In this document: piece after piece, positions 8,845 to 17,279 of the stretch
How positions within the stretch are numbered: position 1 is the stretch's first letter
Layout of the letters: every line of letters starts with the position of its first letter
NCBI RefSeq assembly: GCF_024213555.1
Contig: NZ_JANAVO010000005.1
Coordinates: 62,001-126,000 of the forward strand
Length of the DNA: 64,000 nt
Direction: 5' to 3'
Origin: Allokutzneria sp. A3M-2-11 16
GTDB lineage: Bacteria; Actinomycetota; Actinomycetes; Mycobacteriales; Pseudonocardiaceae
Made by a program: the position numbers and the translations under genes
The notes under the pieces: generated by a model
What the model was told of the DNA's origin: nothing
The model's input: the letters and a program-made list of their open reading frames with translations, nothing else
Database searches by the model: none

Positions 8845-9426
8845 ATGACCACGCGGACGATCTTCGGGATCGACTGGGACCACGACGACCTCACCGGGTT
8901 GAGCTTCGAGCACGTGGCCTTCGTCGACCTCGACCTCACCGAGGCCACCGGCCAGGGCGCGGTGTTCTCCGAGTGCACCTTCCGCGACACGGCGTTCAAC
9001 GTCTCCGAGCACACCGGGTCGGCGTTCCTCAACTGCACGTTCGCCAAGTGCGACCTCTTCGAGGCCACCTTCACCGACTGCAAGTTCGTCGGCAGCAGGT
9101 TCGACGGCTGCGCCTTCACCCTGACGAAGGTCGTCGGCGGGGACTGGTCGTTCACCGGCCTGCGAGGGGCGGACCTGCGCAAAGCCTCGTTCAGCGGAGT
9201 GCGGATGCGTGAGGCGGACCTGACCGGCGCGCGGTGTGAAGGCGCGACGCTGCACCGCCTCGACCTCTCCGGCGCGGTGCTGGACAAGGCCAACCTGGAG
9301 CGCTGCGACCTGCGCGGCAGCGATCTGTCCTCTGTGGACCCGTTGACGGTCTCGTTGAAGGGAGCGCTGATCGAACCGGAGCAGGCGATGGTGCTCGCCG
9401 CCGGGCTCGGCGTGCGGTTCGCCTGA
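8845..9426 (+). CDS. pentapeptide-repeat protein
   Basis: A 193-residue protein built of A(D/N)LXX-like five-residue repeats from about residue 25 to the end (FSECTFRDTAF, FLNCTFAKCDLF, LRGADLRKASFSG, and so on). It is predicted to fold as a right-handed quadrilateral beta helix. Some relatives (MfpA/Qnr) mimic DNA and protect gyrase, but nothing here proves that role. ATG 8845 is leaderless (TAGGTT ends six bases before it), nine bases after the TetR stop. Confidence 0.85.
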   Translation: MTTRTIFGIDWDHDDLTGLSFEHVAFVDLDLTEATGQGAVFSECTFRDTAFNVSEHTGSAFLNCTFAKCDLFEATFTDCKFVGSRFDGCAFTLTKVVGGDWSFTGLRGADLRKASFSGVRMREADLTGARCEGATLHRLDLSGAVLDKANLERCDLRGSDLSSVDPLTVSLKGALIEPEQAMVLAAGLGVRFA

Positions 9427-9427
9427 C

Positions 9428-10126
9428 TCAGTCCGCTCGGCGGTCGACGAGCAGGCCGAGTCCGTCGAGGATGCGCTCGATCCCGAACTCCAAGCCCTGG
9501 TCCTGCGCGCCGCCCGCCGCGGCCGACGCCATCGCCGCGCACACCGCGGGATAGCGCGCACCGTGCTCGCGCAGCACGCCGCCCATGATCATCCCCGCGT
9601 CGCGTTCGGGCTGCTCCGTCGTGCCCTGCTGCGCGATCATCCGGATGTGGCCCGCGATGAGCGCGACCGCGTCGAGCCGTTCACCCCCGTCGAGCCCGGT
9701 GTCCTCCATCGCGACGAGCGCCGACTCCAGCCAGCCGATCTCGTTGGGGCCGAGCACCCGCGGCCCGACCGTGGCCTCGACCAGCCACCGATGCGCCTGG
9801 AAGCCGGTCAGCATGCGCATCGCCCACGCCCGTAGCCGCTCCCGCCAGTCGTTCCCGGTCAGGTCCGGCGGTGCGCCCAGCGCCCGGTCGATCATCAGCG
9901 CGACCAGCTCGGCCTTGCCCGGCACGTAGCGGTAGAGCGACATCTTCGTGAAGGACAGCTCGTCCGCGACCCGCTGCATCGACACCGCGGCCAGGCCCTC
10001 GGCGTCGGCGACCGCGGTGGCCGCCCGCACCAGCTGGTCGACGGTCAGCGCGGGTTTGGGGCCGCGCCGAGGCTTCTGCGGCGCTCCCCACAGCAGTTCT
10101 ACCAGCGGTTCTTGGTCCCGTCCCAT
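9428..10126 (-). CDS. TetR-family regulator
   Basis: A 232-residue repressor with an HTH at residues ~25-75 (LTVDQLVRAATAVADAEGL, AAVSMQRVADELSFTKMSLYRYV) and a TetR-type C-terminal domain. It is divergent from the flavin monooxygenase at 10189, which it probably represses. TATAGT ten bases before ATG 10126 is a good -10 box. Two overlapping palindromes lie in the shared promoter region. Confidence 0.88.
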   Translation of the reverse strand: MGRDQEPLVELLWGAPQKPRRGPKPALTVDQLVRAATAVADAEGLAAVSMQRVADELSFTKMSLYRYVPGKAELVALMIDRALGAPPDLTGNDWRERLRAWAMRMLTGFQAHRWLVEATVGPRVLGPNEIGWLESALVAMEDTGLDGGERLDAVALIAGHIRMIAQQGTTEQPERDAGMIMGGVLREHGARYPAVCAAMASAAAGGAQDQGLEFGIERILDGLGLLVDRRAD

Positions 10127-10141
10127 AACTGTGTCTACTAT

Positions 10142-10171
10142 ACGCAGAAGAAACTGCGTCCGACGGACGCA
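10142..10171. promoter_or_regulatory. overlapping palindromes, TetR operator candidate
   Basis: ACGCAG (10142-10147) pairs with CTGCGT (10154-10159). TGCGTCC (10155-10161) pairs with GGACGCA (10165-10171). The two dyads share five bases, so one half-site could serve two alternative operators between the TetR and monooxygenase genes. Confidence 0.6.
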
Positions 10172-10188
10172 ATTAATGGGAGGCGTTC

Positions 10189-11370
10189 ATGACCAACCGA
10201 TCCGTGCTCATCTCCGGGGCGAGCGTCGCGGGCCCCGCGCTGGCGTACTGGCTGGGCCGCCACGGCTTCGAGGTGACCGTCGTGGAGATCGCGCCGAGGC
10301 TGCGCGCCGGGGGCTACGCGGTCGACTTCCGGGGCCCGACCCACCTGACGGTGCTGGAGCGCATGGGTGTCCTCGACGAGCTCCGCGCCGTGCGGACCGG
10401 CGGCAGCCCGATGACCTTCGTGGACGAACACGACCGGACGCTGCTGCACCTGCCCGCCGAGTTCGCGGGCGGCGAGGTGGAGGTCCTGCGATCGGACCTC
10501 TCGCGCATCCTCTACGAGCGCAGCCGCGACCGCGCCGAGTACATCTTCGGCGACTCGATCCAGGCGATGACCGAGACCGCCGACGGCGTGCACGTGACCT
10601 TCGAGAGCGGCACCGAGCGCATGTTCGACCTGGTGATCGGCGCGGACGGGATCCACTCCGGGGTGCGCAGGCTGGCGTTCGGGCCGGAGTCGGAGTTCGT
10701 CAGCTTCCTCGGCTACTACGTCGCGTGCTGGGACATGCCCAACCACTTCGGCGTCTCGTCCGGTTCGATCGCCCACAACACCCTCGGCCGCATGGCCAGT
10801 TTCGGCGTCGACCACCGCGACAGCACCAAGGCGGGGGCGATGTTCGTGTTCGCCTCGCCGGAGCTGGACTACGACCGGCGCGACCTGGACCGGCAGAAGC
10901 AGCTCATCACCGAGGCGTACCGGGGAATCGGCTGGCGCGTTCCGGAGCTGCTCGATTCCCTGGGACGGGCCGACGAGCTGTACTTCGACTCGATCAGCCG
11001 CAGCGACGTGCCGAGCTGGTCGAAAGGGCGGATCGCGCTGGTCGGCGACGCGGCGGCCGGGGCGACGCTGGGCGGTATGGGCACCGGGGCCGCGATCGTC
11101 GCCGCGTACGTGCTGGCCGGTGAACTGTCCACATCGGACGGTGAGCACCGGACGGCATTCCGCCGCTACGAGAACGCGCTGCGGCGCTTCGCCGAGGGTT
11201 GCCAGAAAGGCGGCAACCGAACGGGAAAATTCCTCGCCCCGCGAACGGGTTTCGGCCTCACCGCGCGAAACCGGCTGCTGGGCACATCACCGCTGATGAG
11301 GCTGATGCTCAAGGCGGGCAAGGAGGTCAGCGATCGCGTGGATCTCGCCGACTACCCCGTCGCTGGTTAA
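10189..11370 (+). CDS. FAD-dependent monooxygenase (class A, TetX/RebC-like)
   Basis: A 393-residue flavoprotein. The N-terminal Rossmann fold reads LISGASVAGPALAYWLG with an acidic ribose-binding Glu (VTVVE). The second FAD motif is DLVIGADGIHSGVRR near residue 160, and the third is ALVGDAAAGATLGGMG near residue 283. Such enzymes hydroxylate small aromatic or polyketide compounds and can inactivate drugs. The divergent TetR gene suggests induction by the substrate. GGGAGG at 10178-10183 supports ATG 10189. Confidence 0.88.
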   Translation: MTNRSVLISGASVAGPALAYWLGRHGFEVTVVEIAPRLRAGGYAVDFRGPTHLTVLERMGVLDELRAVRTGGSPMTFVDEHDRTLLHLPAEFAGGEVEVLRSDLSRILYERSRDRAEYIFGDSIQAMTETADGVHVTFESGTERMFDLVIGADGIHSGVRRLAFGPESEFVSFLGYYVACWDMPNHFGVSSGSIAHNTLGRMASFGVDHRDSTKAGAMFVFASPELDYDRRDLDRQKQLITEAYRGIGWRVPELLDSLGRADELYFDSISRSDVPSWSKGRIALVGDAAAGATLGGMGTGAAIVAAYVLAGELSTSDGEHRTAFRRYENALRRFAEGCQKGGNRTGKFLAPRTGFGLTARNRLLGTSPLMRLMLKAGKEVSDRVDLADYPVAG

Positions 11371-11419
11371 GAACTTTCGCTTTGAATGCAACCCGAGGTG
11401 ACCGCTAACGTCCGCCGGC

Positions 11420-12472
11420 ATGTCCTCCAACCGGCTGAAACGATCGATGCGCGGGGCCGCCACCGCCGGTGCGGTGCTGGCCGCGGTGGCCCTCGTCGGC
11501 CCCGCCGGCGCCGCCCCGGACCCGAGCACCGCTTCCGAGGCGCTCAAGCAGCTCAAGGCCGTCAACGAGGAGGCCGAGAAGCTCACCGAGGCGCTGCACA
11601 AGGCCAACGACGAGCTCAAGGCCAAGGAGGGCGAGGTCACCAAGGCCAACGAGGATCTGGTCCGGGCCAACGCCGCGGGCGAGCAGGCGCGGCGGCAGGA
11701 GGGAGAGCTGCGCAAGCACGTCGACCAGCTGGCCAGCTCGCAGTTCCAGGGCTCGCGGATGAGCCACATCAGCGCGCTGCTGCTCAGCAGGTCACCGCGC
11801 GACCTGCTCGAACAGCTCTCCATGGTCGACCTGATCACCGTCGAGAACAAGACCGCGATGGACAAGCTCAACGCCACCATCGCGCAGGCCGGACAGGCCG
11901 CCGGCAAGGCCGACGAGGCCAAGACCAGCGCGGCCAAGGCGGCGCAGGCCGCCGCCGGGATCAAACGGGACCTCGACGCGCGAACCCGGGAAGCCAAGGC
12001 CAAGCAGGACAAGGCCGAACAGCAGCTGGCCCGGCTCAGCCGCGCCGACCGCAACAAGCTCGGCGACGCCGGTCTGGACATCGACATCTCCGACCTGCCC
12101 GAAGGCGGCATCGGTGCCGCCGCGCTGCGGCACGCGGTGACCCAGAAGGGCAAGATGTACGGCTGGGGCCAGGTCGGGCCGGAACGGTTCGACTGCTCCG
12201 GGCTGATGGTCTGGGCCTTCCGCAAGGTCGGTGTGTCGCTGCCCCGGTCCAGCGCCGCGCAGTCCCGCGTCGGCACCTCGATCCCCGCGGGCAACCGCGC
12301 CGCCTGGCGCCCCGGTGACCTGCTGTTCTTCGCGCACCCGGGAGAGGGCGTCAGCCACGTCGCGATCTACGTCGGCAACGGGAACCAGTTCCACGCCTCC
12401 CAGCCCGGTGAACCGCTGAAGTACGGCCCCGTGCAGAAGAACCTCGTCGGCGTCCGCCGCATCGGCACCTGA
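11420..12472 (+). CDS. secreted NlpC/P60 peptidoglycan hydrolase (RipA-like)
   Basis: A 350-residue cell-wall endopeptidase. A signal peptide (RSMRGAATAGAVLAAVALVG, then PAGAAPDP) is followed by a long coiled coil (residues ~40-200, rich in Lys, Glu and Ala) and a C-terminal NlpC/P60 domain. The catalytic Cys is in FDCSGLMVWAFRK, and His in VSHVAIYVG. The family cleaves D-Glu-mDAP bonds in stem peptides during cell division. ATG 11420 lies eight bases after a TAACGT box. Confidence 0.9.
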   Translation: MSSNRLKRSMRGAATAGAVLAAVALVGPAGAAPDPSTASEALKQLKAVNEEAEKLTEALHKANDELKAKEGEVTKANEDLVRANAAGEQARRQEGELRKHVDQLASSQFQGSRMSHISALLLSRSPRDLLEQLSMVDLITVENKTAMDKLNATIAQAGQAAGKADEAKTSAAKAAQAAAGIKRDLDARTREAKAKQDKAEQQLARLSRADRNKLGDAGLDIDISDLPEGGIGAAALRHAVTQKGKMYGWGQVGPERFDCSGLMVWAFRKVGVSLPRSSAAQSRVGTSIPAGNRAAWRPGDLLFFAHPGEGVSHVAIYVGNGNQFHASQPGEPLKYGPVQKNLVGVRRIGT

Positions 12473-12488
12473 CTGCCAAGATCACCGC

Positions 12489-12557
12489 ATGGTGACCAAA
12501 GCGTTCACCGTGCTGATCTCGCGCATGATCGCGCCCGACGAGCCGTCCGGCAGTTGA
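12489..12557 (+). CDS. possible small ORF, 22 aa
   Basis: It begins with MVTKAFTVL and ends with APDEPSGS. Third codon positions are almost all G or C, as in real genes here. CAAGAT six bases before ATG 12489 would make it leaderless, and the frame starts 16 bases after the NlpC/P60 stop. The rest of this 311-base gap up to 12783 holds only G+C-rich sequence with weak hairpins and no other supportable feature. Confidence 0.3.
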   Translation: MVTKAFTVLISRMIAPDEPSGS

Positions 12558-12783
12558 TGAAGAAGGGCCGCCGGCCTCCTCGCGCTGGGGGTCGCGATGG
12601 CAGGCCGACGGCGGTCCGGGGAGCGGCTCCGGGCACGCGCCGTGCTCTCGGGGGTGTGCCGCCGGGCGGGGAGCGGGAGAGCCCCGGCCCGTCGGCCCGA
12701 CACGGTGCGCCCGCACTGGCGCTCGACTCGGACATACTGCACAACGGGCCGGGGAGAACGCTTGTTCCCGCAGGTAACGCGCC

Positions 12784-14199
12784 TCACACCAGGGTGGGAA
12801 CGGTGTTGCCGGAGCGCTCGATCGCCTTCCTGATCGGCACCAGCGAGATGAGGATGATGCCCACCACGAAGAAGACCATCAGCGACAGGATGGCGTACCG
12901 GAACGAGCCCGTCGCCTGGCCGATCCCGGCGTAGAGCATCGGCCCGAGCCAGGACGTGGACCGCTCGCCGATCTCGTAGAGGGAGAAGTACTGCGCCTCG
13001 CGGCCGGGCGGCACCATCTGGCTGAACAGCGAGCGGGACAGCGCGTTGGTGCCGCCGAGCACGAACCCGATGCCGATGGCGACGCCGAAGAACTGGAACA
13101 TGTCCCCGGCCTCGACGAAGAAGGCCGCCGCCAGCACCACGATCCACAGCGCCAGGCTGATCATGATGGTCCGCTTCGCGCCGATGAAGCGGGCCGCCAT
13201 CCCGTGCACGACACCGCCGATGAACGCGATGAACTGGGTCAGCAGGATCGTGGCGATCAGGACGTCCTGGTCCAGCTTCAGTTCGAGCTTGCCGTACTGG
13301 CCCGCCACGTTGGCCACGGTGGAGATGCCGTCGGTGTAGATCAGGTACGCGCCGAGGAACGCCAGCGTCAGTGGGAAGGCCCGCGCCGCGCGGACGGTGG
13401 AGCGCAGTTCGCGGAAGCCGTCGACCAGGACGCTGGAACCGGGGTCGCGCTTGGCGGGCGCGCGGTGCCGCTTGAGCCTGCTCAGCGGGACCAGGGTGAA
13501 GCCCGCCCACCACAGGCCGGTGATCACGAAGCAGAGCTGGACCGCGGTGCCCTGCTCCAGGCCGACCTGCTCGTGCATCAGGAACAGCACCAGTTGCAGC
13601 GCGAGCGCGAGACCGCCGCCGAGGTAGCCGAAGGCCCAGCCGCGCGAGGACACCGCGTCGCGCTCGTCGGGATCGGCGATCTCGGGCAGGAACGCGTAGT
13701 AGACGACGATCGAGGCGCCGTAGCAGATGTTGCCCAGCACGAACAGGATCGCGCCCAGCTCCCAGTTGGACCCGGACACCAGGCCGAGCGCCATCGTGGC
13801 CGCCGAACCCGCGAAGGCGAAGCCCGCCAGCATCCTGCGCTTGTTCTGCGCGCGGTCGGCGATGGCGCCGCTGATCGGCAGCACCAGCACCTGCACGACC
13901 GTCGCGACGGACAGCAGGTAGCCCCACAGCGAACCGGCGGGGAGCTGGAGCCCGAACGCCACGATGTCGCAGTTGCGCAGGGTGTCGTCGTTGGGGCACG
14001 GGTTGGGCCCGTTGAGCGCGGTGTCGGCCTGCGCCGCGGACTGCGCGACGGTGGTCAGGTAGATCGACAGGAACACGGTCGACACCGACGTGGGGAAGAC
14101 CGAGTTGGCCCAGTCGTACCAGATCCAGCCCCGTTGCTCCCGCTTGCGCGCGACCGGATCGGGGTCGGCGACCGTGGCGTTCTCGTGCTCCGTGCTCAT
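12784..14199 (-). CDS. MFS transporter, UMF1/Atg22-like
   Basis: A 471-residue membrane protein with the UMF1 signature near the N-terminus (RGWIWYDWANSVFPTSV), a large cysteine-containing loop between TM1 and TM2 (NPCPNDDTLRNCD), and SRGWAFGYLGGGLALALQL mid-protein. Bacterial members are annotated as effluxers of unknown substrate. ATG 14199 is followed by a charged cytoplasmic N-terminus. It lies alone between the NlpC/P60 and Rpf-like genes. Confidence 0.85.
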   Translation of the reverse strand: MSTEHENATVADPDPVARKREQRGWIWYDWANSVFPTSVSTVFLSIYLTTVAQSAAQADTALNGPNPCPNDDTLRNCDIVAFGLQLPAGSLWGYLLSVATVVQVLVLPISGAIADRAQNKRRMLAGFAFAGSAATMALGLVSGSNWELGAILFVLGNICYGASIVVYYAFLPEIADPDERDAVSSRGWAFGYLGGGLALALQLVLFLMHEQVGLEQGTAVQLCFVITGLWWAGFTLVPLSRLKRHRAPAKRDPGSSVLVDGFRELRSTVRAARAFPLTLAFLGAYLIYTDGISTVANVAGQYGKLELKLDQDVLIATILLTQFIAFIGGVVHGMAARFIGAKRTIMISLALWIVVLAAAFFVEAGDMFQFFGVAIGIGFVLGGTNALSRSLFSQMVPPGREAQYFSLYEIGERSTSWLGPMLYAGIGQATGSFRYAILSLMVFFVVGIILISLVPIRKAIERSGNTVPTLV

Positions 14200-14378
14200 G
14201 TGCAGGCCCTCCCGCCGGAGTGATCCACAACACCCGACACGCGGACTGTACTGGGCCGGGTGCGCAGCGTTGAGGCCCCGGGTCGACTCGACCGCGAATC
14301 GCTATGCGCCCGTTTCCCACCCCTCGATCGCGGGACTCCGGTGGTGAGCTCCCCCTGGCCCGCTTACGGTCCCCGAAT

Positions 14379-14990
14379 ATGTTCTTCCTGCGGCTGTTAG
14401 CGCTGGTCGTGCTGCTCGGCGTGGTGTGGTCGGGCGCGGCGTCGGCCGATCCGAGCGTGGCGGACTGGCAGCGGCTGCGGATGTGCGAGTCGACCGACCG
14501 CTACGACACTGACACCGGAAACGGGTACTACGGCGCGTACCAGTTCGACCTGCCGACGTGGCGCAGCGTCGGCGGGATCGGGCTGCCGCACGAGGCGTCC
14601 AAGGCCGAGCAGGACTTCCGCGCGCTCTACCTCTACCGGATGCGCGGCTGGCAGCCCTGGGAGTGCGCGGGCAAGCTCGGCCTGCGCGACGACCGCGACG
14701 CCAGGACCAAACGGCTGCCCAGCTACACCGAGTCCGCCTACATCGGCAACCAGCTGGGCTTTCCGCCGTGGCCGGGCAAGGTCTTCGACTACGGCGACTG
14801 CGATCCCGCGCTGCGCGCGTGGCAGCTGCGGATGAACGCCTTCGGCTACAGCTTCCAGGGTTCGGGCTGCTACCTGGCCGAGACCAAGGAGGCGGTGCTG
14901 GCGCTCCAGCGGGCCAACGGGATCAAGGACTCCGGGCTGCTCGGGCCGAAGACGTGGGACGCGGCGTGGAACGGCAAGCGCCCTCGCTGA
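14379..14990 (+). CDS. secreted Rpf-like transglycosylase with peptidoglycan-binding domain
   Basis: A 203-residue protein. A signal peptide (FLRLLALVVLLGVVWSGAAS) precedes a resuscitation-promoting-factor fold (DWQRLRMCESTDRYDTDTG, GYYGAYQFDLPTWRSVGG), with the catalytic Glu in CES. A C-terminal PG_binding_1 domain ends in QRANGIKDSGLLGPKTWDAAW. It would cleave glycan strands outside the cell. ATG 14379 is leaderless with TACGGT eight bases upstream. Confidence 0.88.
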   Translation: MFFLRLLALVVLLGVVWSGAASADPSVADWQRLRMCESTDRYDTDTGNGYYGAYQFDLPTWRSVGGIGLPHEASKAEQDFRALYLYRMRGWQPWECAGKLGLRDDRDARTKRLPSYTESAYIGNQLGFPPWPGKVFDYGDCDPALRAWQLRMNAFGYSFQGSGCYLAETKEAVLALQRANGIKDSGLLGPKTWDAAWNGKRPR

Positions 14991-15034
14991 AACAGCTCGA
15001 CATCGGATAGTACGAATCCGTATAGTTCGGAACC

Positions 15035-15436
15035 GTGACAACTTCGGTACTCCTCGCCCTGCACCGGGCCACGCACGCGACCGTGCACCGGCTCGCCACC
15101 GAGCTGGTCGACCTGGACCTCAAGCCCGCCGAGCTCAACGTCATGGCCACCCTGGCCGACGGGAGCGCCCGCACCGTGTCCCGGCTCGGCGCCGACGTCG
15201 GCAGCAAACCGACCACGCTGACCGGGGTGCTGGACCGCCTGGAGCGGCGCGAGCTGATCACCCGCGGCGTCCGGGCGGGGGACCGGCGCTCCGTCGTGAT
15301 CACGTTGACGCCCGCGGGCGAGGAGACTGCGGCGCTGATCGCGAAAACCGCGCGCGATCTGGAGCACCGCGCCTTGAAAGGCTTGTCGGACAAGCAGATC
15401 GCGGGATTTCACGCCGTCGTGGAGGCACTGTCATGA
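15035..15436 (+). CDS. MarR-family regulator
   Basis: A 133-residue winged-helix regulator: LKPAELNVMATLADGSARTV, LGADVGSKPTTLTGVLDRLE, then the wing GVRAGDRRSVVITLTPAGEE. GTG 15035 is leaderless with TATAGT eight bases upstream. Its stop overlaps the ATG of the next gene (ATGA), so the two are translationally coupled. A loose inverted repeat CGAA..TTCG spans the -10 box and may be the operator. Confidence 0.88.
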   Translation: MTTSVLLALHRATHATVHRLATELVDLDLKPAELNVMATLADGSARTVSRLGADVGSKPTTLTGVLDRLERRELITRGVRAGDRRSVVITLTPAGEETAALIAKTARDLEHRALKGLSDKQIAGFHAVVEALS

Positions 15437-15795
15437 GCAGGTTCGGACATCGCGAGCACGTGCACCTCACCTGGCGCACGGTGCGGAGCTTCGGCCTCCC
15501 GGAGGCGATCGACGTCGTCAGCGACTCGATCCGCAGCACGGCCCGCTACGCCGGAATGCCGCAGAAGTACAACGCGACCGTGAGCAGGGCCTGGGTCGAG
15601 CTCGTCGCGCACCACGTGGCCGAGGCCGAGCCGGACGAGGACTTCGACACCTTCCTCGACCGCAACCCCGCGCTGCTCGACAAACGACTGCTGCTGCGGT
15701 TCTACCGATCCGCGACGCTCGCCCAACCCCAGGCGCGGACCGGATGGGTGGAGCCCGACCTCGCCCCGATCCCACCCGCACACCACGTAAACTGA
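15433..15795 (+). CDS. hypothetical protein coupled to MarR
   Basis: A 120-residue soluble protein that I do not recognise. It is rich in aromatic and charged residues (REHVHLTWRTVRSFG, RYAGMPQKYNATVSRAWVEL) and is predicted mainly helical, with a Pro-rich tail. It overlaps marR by four bases, so it may be a MarR-controlled partner. The last codons overlap the TAAACT box of the mini-ORF beside repeat copy 2. Confidence 0.7.
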   Translation: MSRFGHREHVHLTWRTVRSFGLPEAIDVVSDSIRSTARYAGMPQKYNATVSRAWVELVAHHVAEAEPDEDFDTFLDRNPALLDKRLLLRFYRSATLAQPQARTGWVEPDLAPIPPAHHVN

Positions 15796-15799
15796 CCCC

Positions 15800-15847
15800 A
15801 TGCGCCCCAACCGCCCCCACACCCAACGCGAGGCGCACGCAACCTAG
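15800..15847 (+). CDS. mini-ORF, 15 aa (MRPNRPHTQREAHAT)
   Basis: TAAACT at 15788-15793 lies six bases before ATG 15800, and repeat copy 2 follows seven bases after the stop. The layout matches the mini-ORFs at copies 1, 3 and 5, though the peptide is unlike them apart from being Pro- and His-containing. Translation is not demonstrated. Confidence 0.3.
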   Translation: MRPNRPHTQREAHAT

Positions 15848-15853
15848 AGATCT

Positions 15854-15916
15854 CCCGTTTCGTACTCATAACGGGAAAAAGAGCGCTCCCAAATCCCGAC
15901 AAGAGTACGAAACGGG
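15854..15916 (+). repeat. 63-bp inverted repeat, copy 2
   Basis: The left arm CCCGTTTCGTACTCATA is intact; the right arm ends AGAGTACGAAACGGG with mismatches near the loop. An inner stem (CGGGA..TCCCG) surrounds GAGCGCTC at 15881-15888. It sits between convergent genes. Confidence 0.93.
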
Positions 15917-15946
15917 TTATTTGGCGACCTCAGCGCGGGATGAGGG

Positions 15947-16729
15947 TTAGGGCGTTGCCCAGACTTTGCGGCGGCGCAGGACGTCTCTGAGGGTGTCGGG
16001 GCGGTCGGTGACCAGGCCGTCCACGCCCATGTCCAGCAGCGCGGCCATCTCCGCGGCGGCGTCGACTGTCCACGCGTGCACTTCGAGGCCCAACCTGTGC
16101 GCGATCCGCAGCAACCTGTTCTCGATCACGGTGACCCGGCCGCGGCGGACCGGCAGCTGCGCGAGCTGACCGCGCACGGCGGAGCGCAGCGGCAGCACGG
16201 GCAGCCGCGCCGCGGCCCAGAGCGCACCGGCGGACCGGCTGCCCAGCGCGGTGAGCAGCCGCCTCCCGCCGTGCAGGCGGAGCCGGTTGAGCCGCTTGTC
16301 GGCGAAGGACGCCAGGCAAACGCGATGCCAGGCCCCGAGCCGGTGCACCACCCGCAGCACCGGGTCGACGGCGGTGTCGGCCTTCACGTCGATGTTGAAG
16401 AACGTGTCCGGCAGCTCTTCGAGCACGTCCTCAAGGCGGCTGACCTGCTCGCGCCCGGCGATCTTGGCCTTGCTGACGTCGGCCCAGCGCTGCGTGGAGA
16501 TGAGCCCGGTCCGGTCGGTGGTGCGGTCCAGCAGCGCGTCGTGGTGCACGACGACGACACCGTCGCTGGTCGCGTGCACATCGGTCTCGATGTACTGGAA
16601 GCCCTCGGCCGAGGCGCGGTGGAACGCGCTCAGGGAGTTCTCCATGCCGGAGAGGTCGTCGACGTGCCAGCCGCGGTGCGCGAACGCCCTCGGGTAGGGG
16701 CCGTCGAGGTAGGGATGGGTACGGGCCAC
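15947..16729 (-). CDS. glycerophosphodiester phosphodiesterase family protein
   Basis: A 260-residue TIM-barrel enzyme of phospholipid-headgroup turnover. Catalytic landmarks are AFAHRGW, MENSLSAFHRASAEGFQYIETDVH (His, then Glu and Asp metal ligands), VVVHHDALLDRTT, and near the end VHAWTVD and GVDGLVTDRPD. No signal peptide is seen, so it is probably cytosolic. GTG 16729 is preferred because a longer frame to 16819 would overlap the divergent gene at 16797. Confidence 0.87.
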   Translation of the reverse strand: MARTHPYLDGPYPRAFAHRGWHVDDLSGMENSLSAFHRASAEGFQYIETDVHATSDGVVVVHHDALLDRTTDRTGLISTQRWADVSKAKIAGREQVSRLEDVLEELPDTFFNIDVKADTAVDPVLRVVHRLGAWHRVCLASFADKRLNRLRLHGGRRLLTALGSRSAGALWAAARLPVLPLRSAVRGQLAQLPVRRGRVTVIENRLLRIAHRLGLEVHAWTVDAAAEMAALLDMGVDGLVTDRPDTLRDVLRRRKVWATP

Positions 16730-16796
16730 CCTTCGAGTGTGCCTGGGCGGCGTGGCGCGGGGGTGACGGACCGGTATCCGGATAGCGTCAGCTCCC

Positions 16797-17156
16797 GTGC
16801 GGGCGGGTAGCGAGGGCACCGGCTGGGGCAGGCGCCCCGAGGCGCGGCACTGCGGGTGGTGCGGTCAGCGGTTGGCGGACGGCGAGGGGCGCGGCAGACC
16901 CCGCCGGTACTGCGGTCACTCCTGCCGCCAGCGCGCCTACGAGCGGCGCGCGGCCATGCAACGCGGCGGCCTGCCCGAGGACGCGGTCGTGCTCTCCGCT
17001 GCGGAGCTGGCCGATCTGCAGGACCGTTTGTTCCAACTGCGCTGCGCGGCCGAGGACGTGGCGACAGCGGCGGAGGACGGGGCCGACAGCGGCGAGCTGC
17101 GGAGGATGGCCGCCGGATTGGTTCAGGAAGCCAAGGGCCTGGAGCGGCTGCGCTAG
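16797..17156 (+). CDS. small treble-clef zinc protein
   Basis: A 119-residue protein with CxxC (CGWC) and CxxxC (CGHSC) spaced as in the N-terminus of the TetR at 8002, followed by RQRAYERR. A helical C-terminal half (LSAAELADLQDRLFQLRCAA and on) could be a coiled coil. Function unknown; nucleic-acid binding is plausible. GTG 16797 is leaderless with TAGCGT eight bases upstream. Confidence 0.7.
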   Translation: MRAGSEGTGWGRRPEARHCGWCGQRLADGEGRGRPRRYCGHSCRQRAYERRAAMQRGGLPEDAVVLSAAELADLQDRLFQLRCAAEDVATAAEDGADSGELRRMAAGLVQEAKGLERLR

Positions 17157-17279
17157 TTCATGGGGCTTTGGAGACCTGCGGGGACGCCTGGTACCTGTAT
17201 CAAGAACTGGCAACGTTGGGCCCTTGCCCACGGGTGCACGGGGCGGCGACCATGGCGCTCAGCGGCGAGGAGGCGTTAG

